Under the pieces are notes generated by a model. It was not told the origin of the DNA and did no database searches. It saw only the letters and a program-made list of their open reading frames with translations. A stretch of DNA of 64,000 nt. It comes from Serendipita indica DSM 11827 (taxonomy: Eukaryota > Basidiomycota > Agaricomycetes > Sebacinales > Serendipitaceae). Positions within the stretch are counted from its first letter, which is position 1. Each line of letters opens with the position of its first letter. The translations under genes were made by a program, and so were the position numbers. Of this stretch, positions 47,843-59,123 are shown one piece after another. The stretch spans positions 1,273,873 through 1,337,872 of the forward strand of contig CAJVGD010000046.1 in NCBI GenBank assembly GCA_910890315.1, given 5' to 3'.

Positions 47843-48503
47843 TCACAAAATGACACATTTTCGCGTCTTCTTCGTTTCTGGAGCAGGTCTCAATGCTCTC
47901 GCTGCGGCCATAAGGAGCTCGTCGATCCCACTTCCATCCTTGGCGGAACACTCTACATAGTTGACTGCCCCAATCGATTTTTGTACCAGTTCCGCCTGCT
48001 CCGCGCTTACCCCGCCGGTCATGGTGCGCCGAAGGTCAGCCTTGCACCCAACGAGCAGAAAAGGCGCCTCCAACTTGGTACAAAAATGAAGGAATTCGGG
48101 GATCCACTTGTCGCGAACGTTTTGAAGACTCTTCGGGTCATCAACAGCAAAGCAGAGGACGCAGACATCAGTGCCTTGATAAGATAACGGCCTAATCCGT
48201 TCATATTCCTCGTATGGCCATGTATCCCACAAAGTGAAGAGCAATACTTTGCCCTCGAACCGTATGTCTATCTCATGCGTCTCGGAATAAGTAGGAATGA
48301 ATTGCTAACGGTGTCAGTAAACGACTTATTTCAAAACGACCAACGGACTAGGTGATATTCTCCAGTTCGAATACAGAGAAGCAAACGAGTTTTTCCTAAT
48401 AGGCTGCGTAAGACGGTTCGAGACGTGTTGGGAGAGACGGACCGACGTTGGAGTCGCCGATGAAGACGAGCTTTCTTCGAATCACCTCTGTCATGCTGGC
48501 CAT
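47843..48503 (-). CDS. Atypical Rho-family GTPase A
   Basis: Three exons (48503-48443, 48395-48349, 48304-47843) give 189 residues. The P-loop is GDSNVGKT, the switch I threonine is kept (IPTYSETHEID), but the G3 box reads WDTWPYEEYERIRPLSY where Rho proteins have WDTAGQ: the glycine and the catalytic glutamine are missing. The G4 region GCKADLR lacks the usual TKxD/NKxD form, with Ala before Asp. G5 is ECSAKDGSGIDEL. The C-terminus CVIL is a CaaX box for geranylgeranylation. In the family, loss of Gln61 abolishes GTP hydrolysis, so this protein may be locked on or act as a scaffold. Introns of 47 and 44 nt have unusual GTCCGT donors. The start could be the Met three codons downstream (48494). 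Confidence 0.85.
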
Positions 48504-49954
48504 TGTCAATAATGATCAAGTCGCACAAGTCGACAGTGACGGTCGCGCTTATTATCGCCGAGTCCGAGAAACATCGACCACCCAGCACCGCCCTATGGAC
48601 ACCATCAGAATCCACTTTACCAAGAGATAGCGGGTCCTACTTGACCGATTTGTTGTCTATGAGCCACCCAAACGGACGATCCACCAACATTCGGCTCGGG
48701 ACGAAATTGGGTGATAGGGCCTGCTGCGCTGTCAACCGACGTAGACTGCCTAGTTCCGTGACGCTAGTGTATGCTGTCTGAAGTGAAAAGCTGGATGCCT
48801 GCAGCTTGTCGAACTAGGCGGGTTCGACTGTCTGGAACTGGATCTAGTGCGACAGTCTGAAGCGGATTCAGGGTACCCTGCAATTCTTTTCGTCCAATTC
48901 AAAACACATGAGCTGGATCTCGACTTCGTTTGGCATATAAAACTTGTCCAGATTGTCAGAGTGGTTTTCTCCTCAGGTCAGTCTAGCTGAGTCCAGCGCA
49001 AGTCGAGAGGACTGGAACATATTATCCCATTATGAGTATATAAACTCATATATTTGGATCCTATGATTCGCTGTTCTTGACAAATGGCCCCGAAACTCAT
49101 CTAAAATCGATCAAATAGGACTTCAAGCTGATTGCACTTGCCGTATCTGTCTGGTTGTCCGATCAATAGGGCAATCTGCCACTTTTTGAAATTATAGGAA
49201 ACCTTGTTGGCAGGGTCAGGCTCAATTGATGACACTGATGATCAACAGGCCACTGAGTAACCAAACTACAGCCATCTGTATCATCAACACTTCATTTCTG
49301 ATTGGTTTTGTACTCGATATCGTGGTCGCATATGGCTCTTTTATTATCTTTCGATGGCTAAGGCGTCTCACCGACATGGGAAAGGAACATCTACATCACC
49401 ATGTCAAACGCCACAGAGAGATACATAAGAGCGGTTCGTCTACTAACCGCAATGTAGTTTGGTGGTCCTCTGTCGCCTTTCGCTTCGTACTGGCCCTGAC
49501 TCTTTCTGGCGTTGGGCCCATGCCATTTGGTGTTCAGGTGTATATCTGGACATTTCAGAGACGAGTCGTCGCTGTTCTGGTCACAATCTCCTACCCTGGT
49601 CGCCATCCCGCTGTTCATCAGTTTTAATTTGATCAGGCGGGGTCCCAGTCACTCGACGGAGACAGATAATACGTCAAGTATACAAGTTCGTATCCTAGCC
49701 AGTCTGTGATCTGGGCTGTATCCTGGGCACCCAGAAGATCTGGATGCACTCTCTATCATCTGCAAGCCAGGAGGACAGGGTGCTACCCGGTAGTGGGTGG
49801 GGATATTATTCCTGGAATTGGAGTCCCTTTTTGAACAAATCATCGTCTTATATTCGTGGTTCAGTAACGTCCTTTACGATGTAGACGCGTGGAACAATGG
49901 AACACCAGTGTCAAAGAGGGCGAATCCATTCATGCACAAAATGTCTATAAATCA
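48504..49954. other. Spacer between the two GTPase genes with a membrane-like frame
   Basis: The region between the paralogous GTPases holds a plus-strand frame from ATG 49229 to 49627 with a hydrophobic segment (CIINTSFLIGFVLDIVVAYG) and a His/Arg-rich loop. It may be a remnant of a membrane-protein gene but no splice model or family is evident. A near-palindrome (TATGAGTATATAAACTCATA) sits at about 49031. Nothing else is recognised. Confidence 0.3.
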
Positions 49955-50604
49955 TCACAGAACAACGCATATTCGCCTCTTCTTGGCCCCGGAAGTCGTG
50001 AGGGCTGCCCTTGCCGCGGTAATGATAAGCTCATTGATGCCTTCATTATATTTGGCAGAGCATTCTACATACTTGATTGCTCCAATGGCTTGTCGTATCG
50101 ACTCGATTTGCTCCACGCTTGCCCCGACGGCGTCATGTCGAAGGTCGCCCTTGCACCCAACGAGCAAAAAAGGCGCATCCAGCTTGGTCCTAAAGTGAAG
50201 AAATTCGGGAACCCATTTGTCACGAACGTTTTGAAGACTTGTGACGCTATCAATGGCGAAGCAGAGTATGCAGACGTCGGTTTCTGGATAAGATAATGGC
50301 CGTAAACGATCGTAATCCTCTTGTGAGGCTGTATCCCACAATTCGAGTTCAACTGGTCTCCTATCGACATCTGTATTGTGCCAGTACCCGCCACGGAAGG
50401 CAGGAAGGAATTGCTAAAAATGTTGAGGATCAAAACTATATCAAAACAATCACATTACATCGTTGTATTCACCGCATTGAATGCGAATAATTAAACGAGA
50501 TTTCCCTGGCAGACTTTGTTAGACGCTTGCGGAAACCTCAGGACAGACGAACCGACGCCAGAGTCACCAATAAAGACCAGCTTCTTTTGAACTGGATTTG
50601 TCAT
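49955..50604 (-). CDS. Atypical Rho-family GTPase B (paralogue of A)
   Basis: Three exons (50604-50553, 50505-50459, 50413-49955) give 185 residues. Exon 2 is 47 nt in both this gene and GTPase A, and exon 3 differs by one codon, so the genes arose by duplication. The P-loop is GDSGVGKS. The switch I region reads QFLPAFRGGYWHNTDVD, with no threonine at the position that binds Mg2+. G3 is DTASQEDYDRLRPLSY: the glycine is Ser but the catalytic Gln is kept. G4 is GCKGDLR, G5 ECSAKYNEGINEL, and the CaaX box is CVVL. The switch I change predicts poor effector and Mg2+ binding. Introns are 47 and 45 nt. Confidence 0.85.
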
Positions 50605-51589
50605 TCAGGCAGATGGGACACGGCCGCAAGCACTTGGTAGGTGTAAGAATGGTCGGCTCCAAATCGACTTGACCACTCATGACCATGCTTTAAGTCATGT
50701 AGCTCTGTATACTCAATATAATGAGGGTTATACATATTTCTGATGGTCGAGTTTCCCTTTATGACGTTGCGAAATGACAGTCTTTAGAACCCACCGCGGA
50801 ACACCTATCCTGGTCACCCGCCCCCTTATTGGTCATACTTGGGTTATTTATTGTTTATATATATATATTGATCTGGTCCAGACACTGGTGCTGGTAGGAA
50901 TCACGTGCAAAGCTGCCCTGTAATCTTCACTTACTTTGTGCCATGCAACAGTCACCCGGTCAACAACCGTGATTTTGGTAAGATTATACTTTACACTATA
51001 TTTAAATAATTATAGGTCTGAGGTTTATGCTACAAAATCAACCAGTGTTGCTTGTGGTGTGCATATATTGTGTTACAGAATCAGAGTGACTTCCGCACCT
51101 TCTTCCTTTGCGTTCGATCTTGAGTGTTGATGAGGTGTCAGATTGCTGGTCGACTACTGCTCTTGAACCAAGTTGCAACAAAATTTGCGGATCTGGGGCC
51201 ACGGCGTTTCATATACTATATCCACGTAAACGGTGCTCAAGATGGTTCGATGGACCTTCGCGCTTCCCCGGCTTAGATGAATTTGAAAAGACATGACAAG
51301 GCATATTCAGCGGTAAGAAGAAAGATCTTTGGGATAAAGTAACGATCTTGTTTTAGACATGTCGTCAAGCATAGTTGACAAGAAGAATCGGTTCCTCGAT
51401 GCACATCGGATATTGCAAAAATACACCCCATAGCACCAGCCAGTCGATTCAAAGCCATGTCCAACGCCCCTTGAGCTTCCGCTATGGGCCGCCGACAATA
51501 TTGAACCAATAGCCAGGTTTCCATGCAGTTTATCTAGTTTCAAAACACGCTCAGGGCTAATTCATCGAATAGGCCAAAATTTGGATTGT
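50605..51589. other. AT-rich intergenic region
   Basis: A/T-rich with a TATATATATATTG run near 50855. Short opposed frames (plus 50936-51130 and 51108-51296, minus 51273-51543) have no motifs. I see no gene. Confidence 0.4.
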
Positions 51590-52190
51590 GTTTACCCTGG
51601 GCAAGCTCTACACACCACCGTGGCGCCAATACGACGATCTACATCGCAATTTGATGCATTTGAGATTGACCCGTCGGAAGATCTACCATTCTGATGTCCA
51701 TATCGTCTCATTCCTTCCGGAGACCCTGAAATAAAATTGTAAGCTTCTCTCATATCCTGGAATGACAATCAATCTCGCATCATCTCATCTACGCTCTTCA
51801 TGTCTACCCACAAAGCATCCTGAGGCCGTCGTAGGGTCGAGATGATTTGAGGATCATCACCGGACCATGTATGCAGGTTCGAGACATCGGGGACTGTTCT
51901 CCTCATCTCTCGACGCCAGCCGAGCAATCTTGAAGTACAAATCTGGAACTGGAAGAGTGGTGCCTAGGCAGGTCCGTTAACAAACCAAGTGCGCCATCGA
52001 TACTCATTTCCGAAGGTATTCAAACCGTCTGCGGGTTCGCCTTTCTGCAGAGGTGAACTCGTACGTTCCAGGAAGGCAAACAAGGCATTGAATTGCACGT
52101 ACGGAGGCTCCATCTGCAGAAAACATTTGTCCCCGCTTGAGTTGGAACCTACCTCAGTGGACGCTTCTAAGGATGGGACTGACATCTACG
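51590..52190 (-). pseudogene. Possible gene remnant
   Basis: On the minus strand two stretches look protein-like: MEPPYVQFNALFAFLERTSS with EYRWRTWFVNGPA (52100-51964), and after a short gap NLHTWSGDDPQIISTLRRPQ with DALWVDMKSVDEMMRD (about 51890-51780). No clean donor joins them, and the flanks are broken. I cannot name the family; it may be a decayed multi-exon gene or one with missed exons. Confidence 0.3.
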
Positions 52191-55165
52191 CCCCGCGATT
52201 GGATACAGATTCCCAACTATCCAACCACTTGTGCATTAGTCCATATGTCGCGACGAAACATCGGAATCGCTCATGTATCTACTTTCAACTGCCGCCGCCA
52301 TTGATCCATTTCAGGCCATTGCGTTCGCTGTTCCTGAAAGAGGAAGCGTTAGGCGAGAATGAAAGGTCTCTGACACGACGTGCATGGGCAAGGGATATTT
52401 CATTTCGGCTTTTCAAAACCTATATATCTTTTGACTCTGGGACGTCGGCTATTTGTGGTTCTCGCCTGACTCTCCTCTCGTATGTACCGAATCTGTTTCG
52501 AAGGTCCGACTCGAGTCTGGAGATAAGCGGCCTTTGGTGCGCTACGACTCCACACAGAGCATCGCTCTAGACTTCGGTCATAGATCCTCTCGTCGTCAGT
52601 TTTCGCATGGAGAGGGCGAAAAAAGATCTCGTAACCCACGCAAGTCGTCGCAATGTCCACGCTCGATACTCTGCGAGCGGGCATATCAACTTCCCTATCG
52701 AACCTTGGCACCTCCACACGAGTTCGCGGGAAATGGACTGAATGCGTTTGGTTCAAGCCATTATCTTAGGATCGAACGTGATAACAACGATGTAGGCGAA
52801 TGCATTTTGTTACTGCTCAACTTATGACACTTTGTCAGGGACGCGCTTACTGCTCTGTGTTTCCTTCGTGGGAAGTTTAGACGCGCTTGGATCCTATTCA
52901 TGGCAGAATATATATCTTTTTGTCTCAAGGCAAGTAGTGGGTGAATTGGAGGGTATTGTTGGGCTGCCTTTCTCTCCAAGCCACAATTATTGTCAATTAT
53001 TGAGATGACTTAGGGCAAGTTCCACTCGGCAATTGCTCTTAGCCGCCTCTCGGTGTTGCCCGTCTTATAACCTCCGAGCAGAGGGTAGGTTGGCACCAAA
53101 ATATTCCTTCGAGACAGTGGCCCCTCCAGCAAACGAGAATATGATGTATTGAGCTTAGTTGATCTAGACCACGTTCTTGAGTGCTCGTAGAAGACAAACG
53201 CAGAGGAGATGCGACAAGTTTTGGAATTGACAGCGAAATAGATGCCTACGCGCAAGCACGTCCATGAAAGATGTAGAAGTCCCAAAATACGGCGCTTTGC
53301 CGCGGAGAATACAGTATTAACGAGCCTTTGAAAGGCTTGGTGGTCCACCACGGTGAAAGGCAGATAATGATAAGGCGGTTAGATTCGAGTGTCGTAATGT
53401 TTCTGGAAGATGGAGAAGTGAGGCGACTTGATCGATTCGGCCTCTGGATTACACACTTGGTCTCCTCTACAACTCCACGAAGATATGCTGATCCAAGCTC
53501 ACGGATGAGCGAGCGTTTCACCCGTCAAACTTACTCAGCTGTTATCGAAGCACGTCGCGAAACAGGCCGAGTCTCTGTTTTGGGTCTAGGTTGCACACTT
53601 GATCTCGTCCACAACCTCGGTTGCGGTATGCCAACTCAGCTCAACGGATAAACAAGTATAGCACGCGTAAATACCCTCAGAACGTGCGGAAACACGACAT
53701 AATACTCGCCAAGTACGTGTTGGGATGGTCGCTGATACAAAGCTCGCTATCAGACGCGTCATACTGCAGGGCTTCCCGACCAGGTCATCAAATCATTGTT
53801 CCTGTATCTTCTTGTGACCTCTATTGAACCATCCGACGCGGTGACTCTCGAACACCAACGCCCAAATGCGTCGCCGCCTCTACAAATACGTCGTGTTGGA
53901 CAACAAGAAAGCCTTTTACGGCACCTGCGGCCTTAAAGTGTCTTGTCAGGGACGCTGGTCACGAGCAGTGTGCTGCCCGCGTCTGTCACTCGCGGACCAG
54001 GCGGCGTCGAGAGGGGTCGTCTCATCAATGGGAGAGATCTGACTTCACTTGGGTGAGGTGACGACGATCCCGGCAAAACCAGCGGACCTGCCTGGTCCTC
54101 GAGGCTGCGAGGCGGCAAGGTGTGCGATTCGAAGGGTTGGAACTCATTGCTGATATGCAATATTACTTCTAAATAGGCACATTTGGAAGCACGTTATGAA
54201 GTTGGTCTTCTCAGAATAACCTCCTAACGACGTGTAACCTCCTGTATTCTCGCTAGGAACGATATATGCCCGTATCATCACGACCAAATGCTCAAGCGAA
54301 TCTATGCCATCGATGAACCATATATCGGGCGAATAGATGCAGACCTCTGCTTCTCAATGATCGCCGGCAAAGTTGTCGTTGTCGGTCCTGGAGCAGTTGG
54401 CAAGTATTCCAACCACCTCGTTGCACACTCCCGAGGACTATAGGCAAGGCGTGTCTCGCTACGCGCGCCATGGCGGTGCTTTTCGCACTGTACGTCTCTC
54501 CAAACGCAGGACTTGCTAGCTCGTAGGTCTCGCAGGATCGCTTCGCAGGAGCTATAGAGCCGGCAACGCGTACAAAGGATCCATCTCACGGCGTATCGCA
54601 AGGCGTGCGGCGCCGGTGTGCTACAGTGTCACTCTCTCGGTTTCATCGGAGCACTTGAAACTCCTTTGGGTACCTCAAGTCGCGGAGTACGCTTTGGACA
54701 CGCCCGCCCACTGTCGTCGGGCGGAAGTCAGATCTCGAGACGCGCGTTCATAAGTCAAAGCGAGGTGTGGCAAAAACGAACTAGTCTGACTATGAGTCAT
54801 GACATTGATCGCTCGATGAGTCTAGAACCAGACGCGGTAATGGCGCTACTTCCATCTGGGAGAGGAGGCTGCTTTATATCGTCCTCACCACACTCAGGAG
54901 ATGGCTCATCAAGTCCATTCCTGGCAGGTTTGGTAAGCCTATCGATGTAGCAATGTCATAGATTGATAGAAGAGGTTTGAGAGCTTTAGCAGAGACGTCT
55001 GTAAGCGTTGACCTTTTTCACCACAAACCGCCCTCATGGTTCGGGAGCAAGCTTGGACTCTGCTGTCACTCGAGTTTGTCATGAATAGCCGATTAGAGCC
55101 AAAACTTTACGCTAATCAACCACAAACCTCCTTAGGTGCTGTGAGGAACAGGAGGTCTCATTCTT
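52191..55165. other. Gene-poor region with short frames
   Basis: Nearly 3 kb without a gene I can support. Frames at 51989-52570 (plus, overlapping the edge), 52400-52756 (minus), 53010-53351 (minus), 53328-53651 (plus), 53621-53827 (plus) and 54618-54950 (plus) overlap one another on both strands and lack domains. Near 54366 a short stretch reads MIAGKVVVVGPGAVGK, resembling a nucleotide-binding turn, but the frame stops soon after. These are probably old remnants. Confidence 0.35.
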
Positions 55166-55167
55166 TA

Positions 55168-55200
55168 CAGCCGTTGTCAAAAACCTTGACCCTCGACTCA
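55168..55200 (+). repeat. Left terminal inverted repeat
   Basis: Starts CAGCCGTTGTCAAAAACC; matches the reverse complement of the right end apart from two one-base indels and a few substitutions. A TA lies just outside. Confidence 0.8.
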
Positions 55201-55297
55201 CCAAAGTTTCGACCAAAACTTAAAAAAATTCACTGTGCCCGCTGCATCGCACCCAAAATACCGAAAGTACTCCTGTATTTTTTTAATCTAGTACAAT

Positions 55298-57153
55298 ATG
55301 CCTAAGAAACAAATTAAAGGCAAAAAACCCACTGCAAAGCGTGAGTAGCCTGACTTACCAGTCATGGGATGATAGCTGAGGCCTAAAAAAAGGTGAAGAG
55401 GGACTAAACCCTCTTCTCAAAGTAGAAGAGGCGGTTGCAGCTCATTTTCCAAAGGGCTTGCCTCCGGACTGGAGGATTCCCAACCATTGGCGAAGCTCCA
55501 TCCCCAAATGGCCCAGAGACATTCTCTGCGTATTCACTGTCTTCCGAAATCATAGAGGATATGGATAAGCCTCTAGAAGAGGCAAGAGAGGTGGAGAAAG
55601 AGCTCATAAAGCGGGCCGAGGCCGGCCTCGCAAAAATGTAAGTGTAAATTGAGCTTGGATGGAGACAAAGCTAACAAAAGATAAATAAATATTCAAATAG
55701 ACTACATTGAGTGACAATAAGATCCCTGATATGTCTGCTAAGAGGCTCGACGCTGAGCTAAACCTGCCTGGCAGGAGGACAAAGCGGAAGGCGGACATTA
55801 TGAAGATTGGAGAGGATTCTTATAGTGAACTCGACACTATGAAACCCTTTAAGTGGAGGTGTGGCTTGCAATTGCGGCTCCAGCTCCACAGAATCGTCAT
55901 GGCTTCGGGCAAAAGCTGTCAAGATCAGCTCAAAAGGACTTAGAATATAAGATAGGTTCATTTTACCTCCGAGAAACCGATACCTGGGCGGATTCCTGGC
56001 CAGTGTGCAGAAGAACTGGGTCTCAAGCAAGCCGAGAGTGTGTACCTGTTGCTCAAATGCGCTGGAAGGCCAAAAAGAAAAGTCCTGGGAGAGAGATATT
56101 TCACTACTTGAAGCTGCATTTTAACATGAAGTCGTAGGTGTCGAACAAAATCTGGCAGAATTCATCAAGTGTTCGTCAGACTCCCCAAGCCGGAGCACTC
56201 TGCTATAACTTCTGGTACTGTATGTCTTTCAAAACAACTATATTGTACATGGAGCACTAAACTATTCCAAACAGGCTGACGGGGAGGAGGAGGATGCAAA
56301 ATTAATTCAAGGCTCAACATTATTTGACCCTGTAAGGATCTTCGTTCATACCACCCCGACTCTAAATATTAGAAAGGCCGTCGAAAATAAGATGACAGAA
56401 GTCCTGGAACAGCTGAAGAAGAAATACCCAATGGACACATGCAAAAAGCACCCAGATATCCGCCGTGTTCACCAAGAATCATCTGCAAAACACTTCAGTG
56501 TTGTCATATTGCTCTCAAGTCATGGGCGGTGGCCATAGTGAGCTCCTTGCCAAGTCTTAGGGGCTGAGACTAACTTACCGCTTGAAGCTCAAGAAGGAGA
56601 CAGACATCGACCATATACCACAGAACAATATACTCAAGGATTCTGTTATCAAAATGACCCGGAGCACATCTTCAGTCACAGAAATCACTATCTCTGGGCC
56701 TCTCGCAACTATCGACCCTAGCATGATGCTGGGAGGCTTAATCCTACAGTGCTTGGTCAAATGATTGGTGCTTCACTCATGCCAGTATTTACGATGCACA
56801 GAGGTTTTCCTCCTCAACATATCGACACCACTCATCTCCTTTCCTTACCCAAAACTCCACCTTCACCACCAAATGCCTCACAAAATGATCGTGAGACATC
56901 ATCACCAATCAGATTCTGTGATACTAAAAATATCTCATTGGAAACTTGGGGACAAAAATATGGGATCGCCGCGGACTCTATGACACTCTTGAAGGAGATA
57001 GGGTTTGTTCCTGGGCAATCTCTGGATGATTTCAGAGAGAGATATCCAGAGGAATACAAGAATACAGGTTTTAAACCGCTCAAATGGGATCGAGTCACCA
57101 AGGCGGCAAGAGTTTGGAAGAAAGCGCTTGCTGTGATGGCTGGGGAAGATTAA
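55298..57153 (+). pseudogene. Unknown passenger gene inside the transposon
   Basis: The start MPKKQIKGKKPTAK leads to a GTGAGT donor and an AAAAAG acceptor, then HFPKGLPPDWRIPNHWRSS, a coiled part (EEAREVEKELIKRAEAGLAK), MSAKRLDAELNLPGRRTKRK with SYSELDTMKPFKWR, a Lys-rich stretch (VLEQLKKKYPMDTCKKHPD), and a final intact exon (SLETWGQKYGIAADSMTLLK, ending KKALAVMAGED at 57153). Several exons no longer join in frame, so the gene is probably dead. Not recognised; it could be a second element-encoded protein (for instance DNA-binding, given the basic N-terminus) or a captured host gene. Confidence 0.45.
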
Positions 57154-57379
57154 ATCGCTTGCTACGTAGATTAAAATGATCATTTATCCATTATCGAGCC
57201 ATTTTACTTGAATTATTCTAGCAATATCCAGAGTGAAAAAAACAGCCTCTCGATTTGACAGCTGTCACTGCACTGCATGCAAGTAATAAGGTCTGTTGTG
57301 GATCTCCATCATCATTTGACGATATTGACGTCGGAGGTATGCTTTCACTAGGTGCCTGTGAGCGATGTCACACCAACTA

Positions 57380-58409
57380 TCAAGAAGCCTCACCAGCGGA
57401 GAAGCTCTCCTCAATTGGGTTCAACTCTGGTGCATAAGGTGGTACAAAGTGTATAACACAACCTTGGGCAGTATTATTCTCCCAATTTACCATGTTCACC
57501 AAAAGTAGCATACCCATTCCCTCAATTAGATCTCGCAGATGCTCGCTCTTGTGAACTGAACAATTTCCCATCAAACTTACACTTCTTGGCGCGGGAAATG
57601 GTTGCATATGAGGCACCTGGGCTGTGTCAGTTGTTGCGAAATCAGATTGAGTTCAATGGGTACTTACCACGTCGTTTATGATGAAGTCTAAGAACTCCAG
57701 ACTATCTAAATTACTCTCTACAGCACGTACAGCAATATATTCATCCACTGTCATTGCTGGAAGGAGTGAGAAGCAGTCCTCTCTGGGAGCATCCACCTGT
57801 CGAACCACATCCTGACCTCTACAGAGCCACCTGTTGTTCTGTAGAGTGTCCTATCTTTATCTTTAATTGATCCATCAATTGCAATGATCTGGTCTGTGCG
57901 AGAGCGGCGCCCAAAATCTGCTTTCCAGGCAGCAATCTCTCCTCATCTCGACCATATGCGCGCAGCTTGAGCTTCTTTGAGTATCCAAGGTCATGATAGC
58001 TCTGTAAATGGTGGAGCTGGGATATGCGGGCGTCCTTGAGCAATGCCAGCCACTCATGCTTCTTCCTCCCGAGAAGGAGGTCAGGATTGTTGGTGAGGAG
58101 CTCGTCAAGATGCTCTACATCCCAAGCATTAAGATTGCGAGGTTTTCCAGAGAGGACTGAGCGAGGGGGGGACACGGATCCATATTTTTCATAATTTTTC
58201 TTCCATCGCTTCAAACTTGACTTTGAGACGCCGGGGATGCTTGAAACGTCATCATAAATCTCTGTATGATCAAGGAGGAAGAGACAGCGTTGCTTAAAGT
58301 CATTGCTGATTTGCCTATATGGCATACTATGCAGGAGCCTTGGCACGGGTTCAAGCGTAGTCCCACCCAGACTCCTTCCGCCCAAGCCATAGGCCTCATT
58401 CTTTGGCAT
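57380..58409 (-). pseudogene. Tc1/mariner-type transposase, inactivated
   Basis: The N-terminal half has a helix-turn-helix (YRQISNDFKQRCLFLLDH and SIPGVSKSSLKRWKKNYEKY) and a linker (GKPRNLNAWDVEHLDELL). The catalytic half is spread over three frames: IIAIDGSIKDKDRTLYR (first Asp), REDCFSLLPAMTVDEYIAVR, and PFPAPRSVSLMGNCSVHKSE with FVPPYAPELNPIEESFSA. In active relatives the MGNCSVH motif reads MDNCxxH, so the second catalytic Asp is Gly here. With two or more frameshifts this copy cannot make an active enzyme. The motif order is that of mariner/pogo-type DDE transposases common in agarics. Confidence 0.8.
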
Positions 58410-58499
58410 AAAGTCATTCAACTCAGACAAAAATTATGGGCACAAATTTGAGATTTATTATCACCCCTGGATTTTAGACGCAAACTCTGCACAATTAGG

Positions 58500-58532
58500 T
58501 TTGACTCGAGGTCAAGGTTTTGACAACGGCTG
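58500..58532 (-). repeat. Right terminal inverted repeat
   Basis: Read on the minus strand it starts CAGCCGTTGTCAAAACC, the mirror of the left end. A TA lies just outside at 58533-58534. Confidence 0.8.
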
Positions 58533-59123
58533 TAAATGCCAGAATGTAAGGGTGGAACCATAGTAGGTGTCCCATGCAGCGACGGTCAGCGTGCACACGA
58601 AAAAGTACTTGTGCGCGCTCAGGCGCGGCGGGAGATTGAGATACGGAGGCAAAAGTGCAGAAATATCGAGTCCCGCTCATGGTCAACGATGGTCATGGAG
58701 GAGTCCAAGTGCAGCCCTTGCTTTGTCCGCGCCAACTAGGGAATCCATACCGACGCCGTGGGTAAAACACTGCCACTGCGACTTAGGCAACGTTGGGATC
58801 GGTTCAGGTGATGCGGCTTATATCACCAACGGTTATAGATCCCCGTACTCAGCCCTCACTACCGGCGCGGTATTGGCCATTACGAATAGGCGCGCGTAAC
58901 CACCTTAAATTGGGTCAATAGCCTTGATCAACCCTTGTGCCAGCACCTCTCAATGCTGATGAACCTACACAATACACGGACATTGCGGATATGACAACTC
59001 CGCGTTTACGGAAAAGAGGACCCTGGCTACCATTTACTACGGCGCAGGATATAACCCCCGGCCCTCGGTCTCCCTCTCTATTCTCATTCCTTCCTCTCTC
59101 CTTTGATCTCCCTCTCATTTACT
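58533..59123. other. Promoter/intergenic region
   Basis: Between the transposon and the DUF4436-like gene. The 80 bases before the ATG are CT-rich (59060-59120). A frame from 58937 overlaps the gene start in another phase and is a shadow. Confidence 0.4.

Larger units (their letters stand above)
55168..58532. mobile_element. Tc1/mariner-superfamily DNA transposon, 3.4 kb, degenerate
   Basis: The element is bounded by inverted ends of about 33 bp, each starting CAGCCGTTGTCAAAA, and is flanked on both sides by TA (55166-55167 and 58533-58534), the target duplication of this superfamily. The minus-strand half holds a DDE-type transposase relic (57380-58409). The plus-strand half holds a second, multi-exon gene (55298-57153) pointing away from the transposase. 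Both are broken in frame. Most fungal Tc1/mariner elements are under 2 kb with one gene, so the second gene may be a captured passenger or an older nested insertion. Confidence 0.8.

Noticed and set aside
54366-54404. Nucleotide-binding-like turn (MIAGKVVVVGPGAVGK)
   Set aside because: It faintly recalls a P-loop or the AdoHcy-hydrolase NAD site, but flanking residues do not match either and the frame stops within 15 codons.
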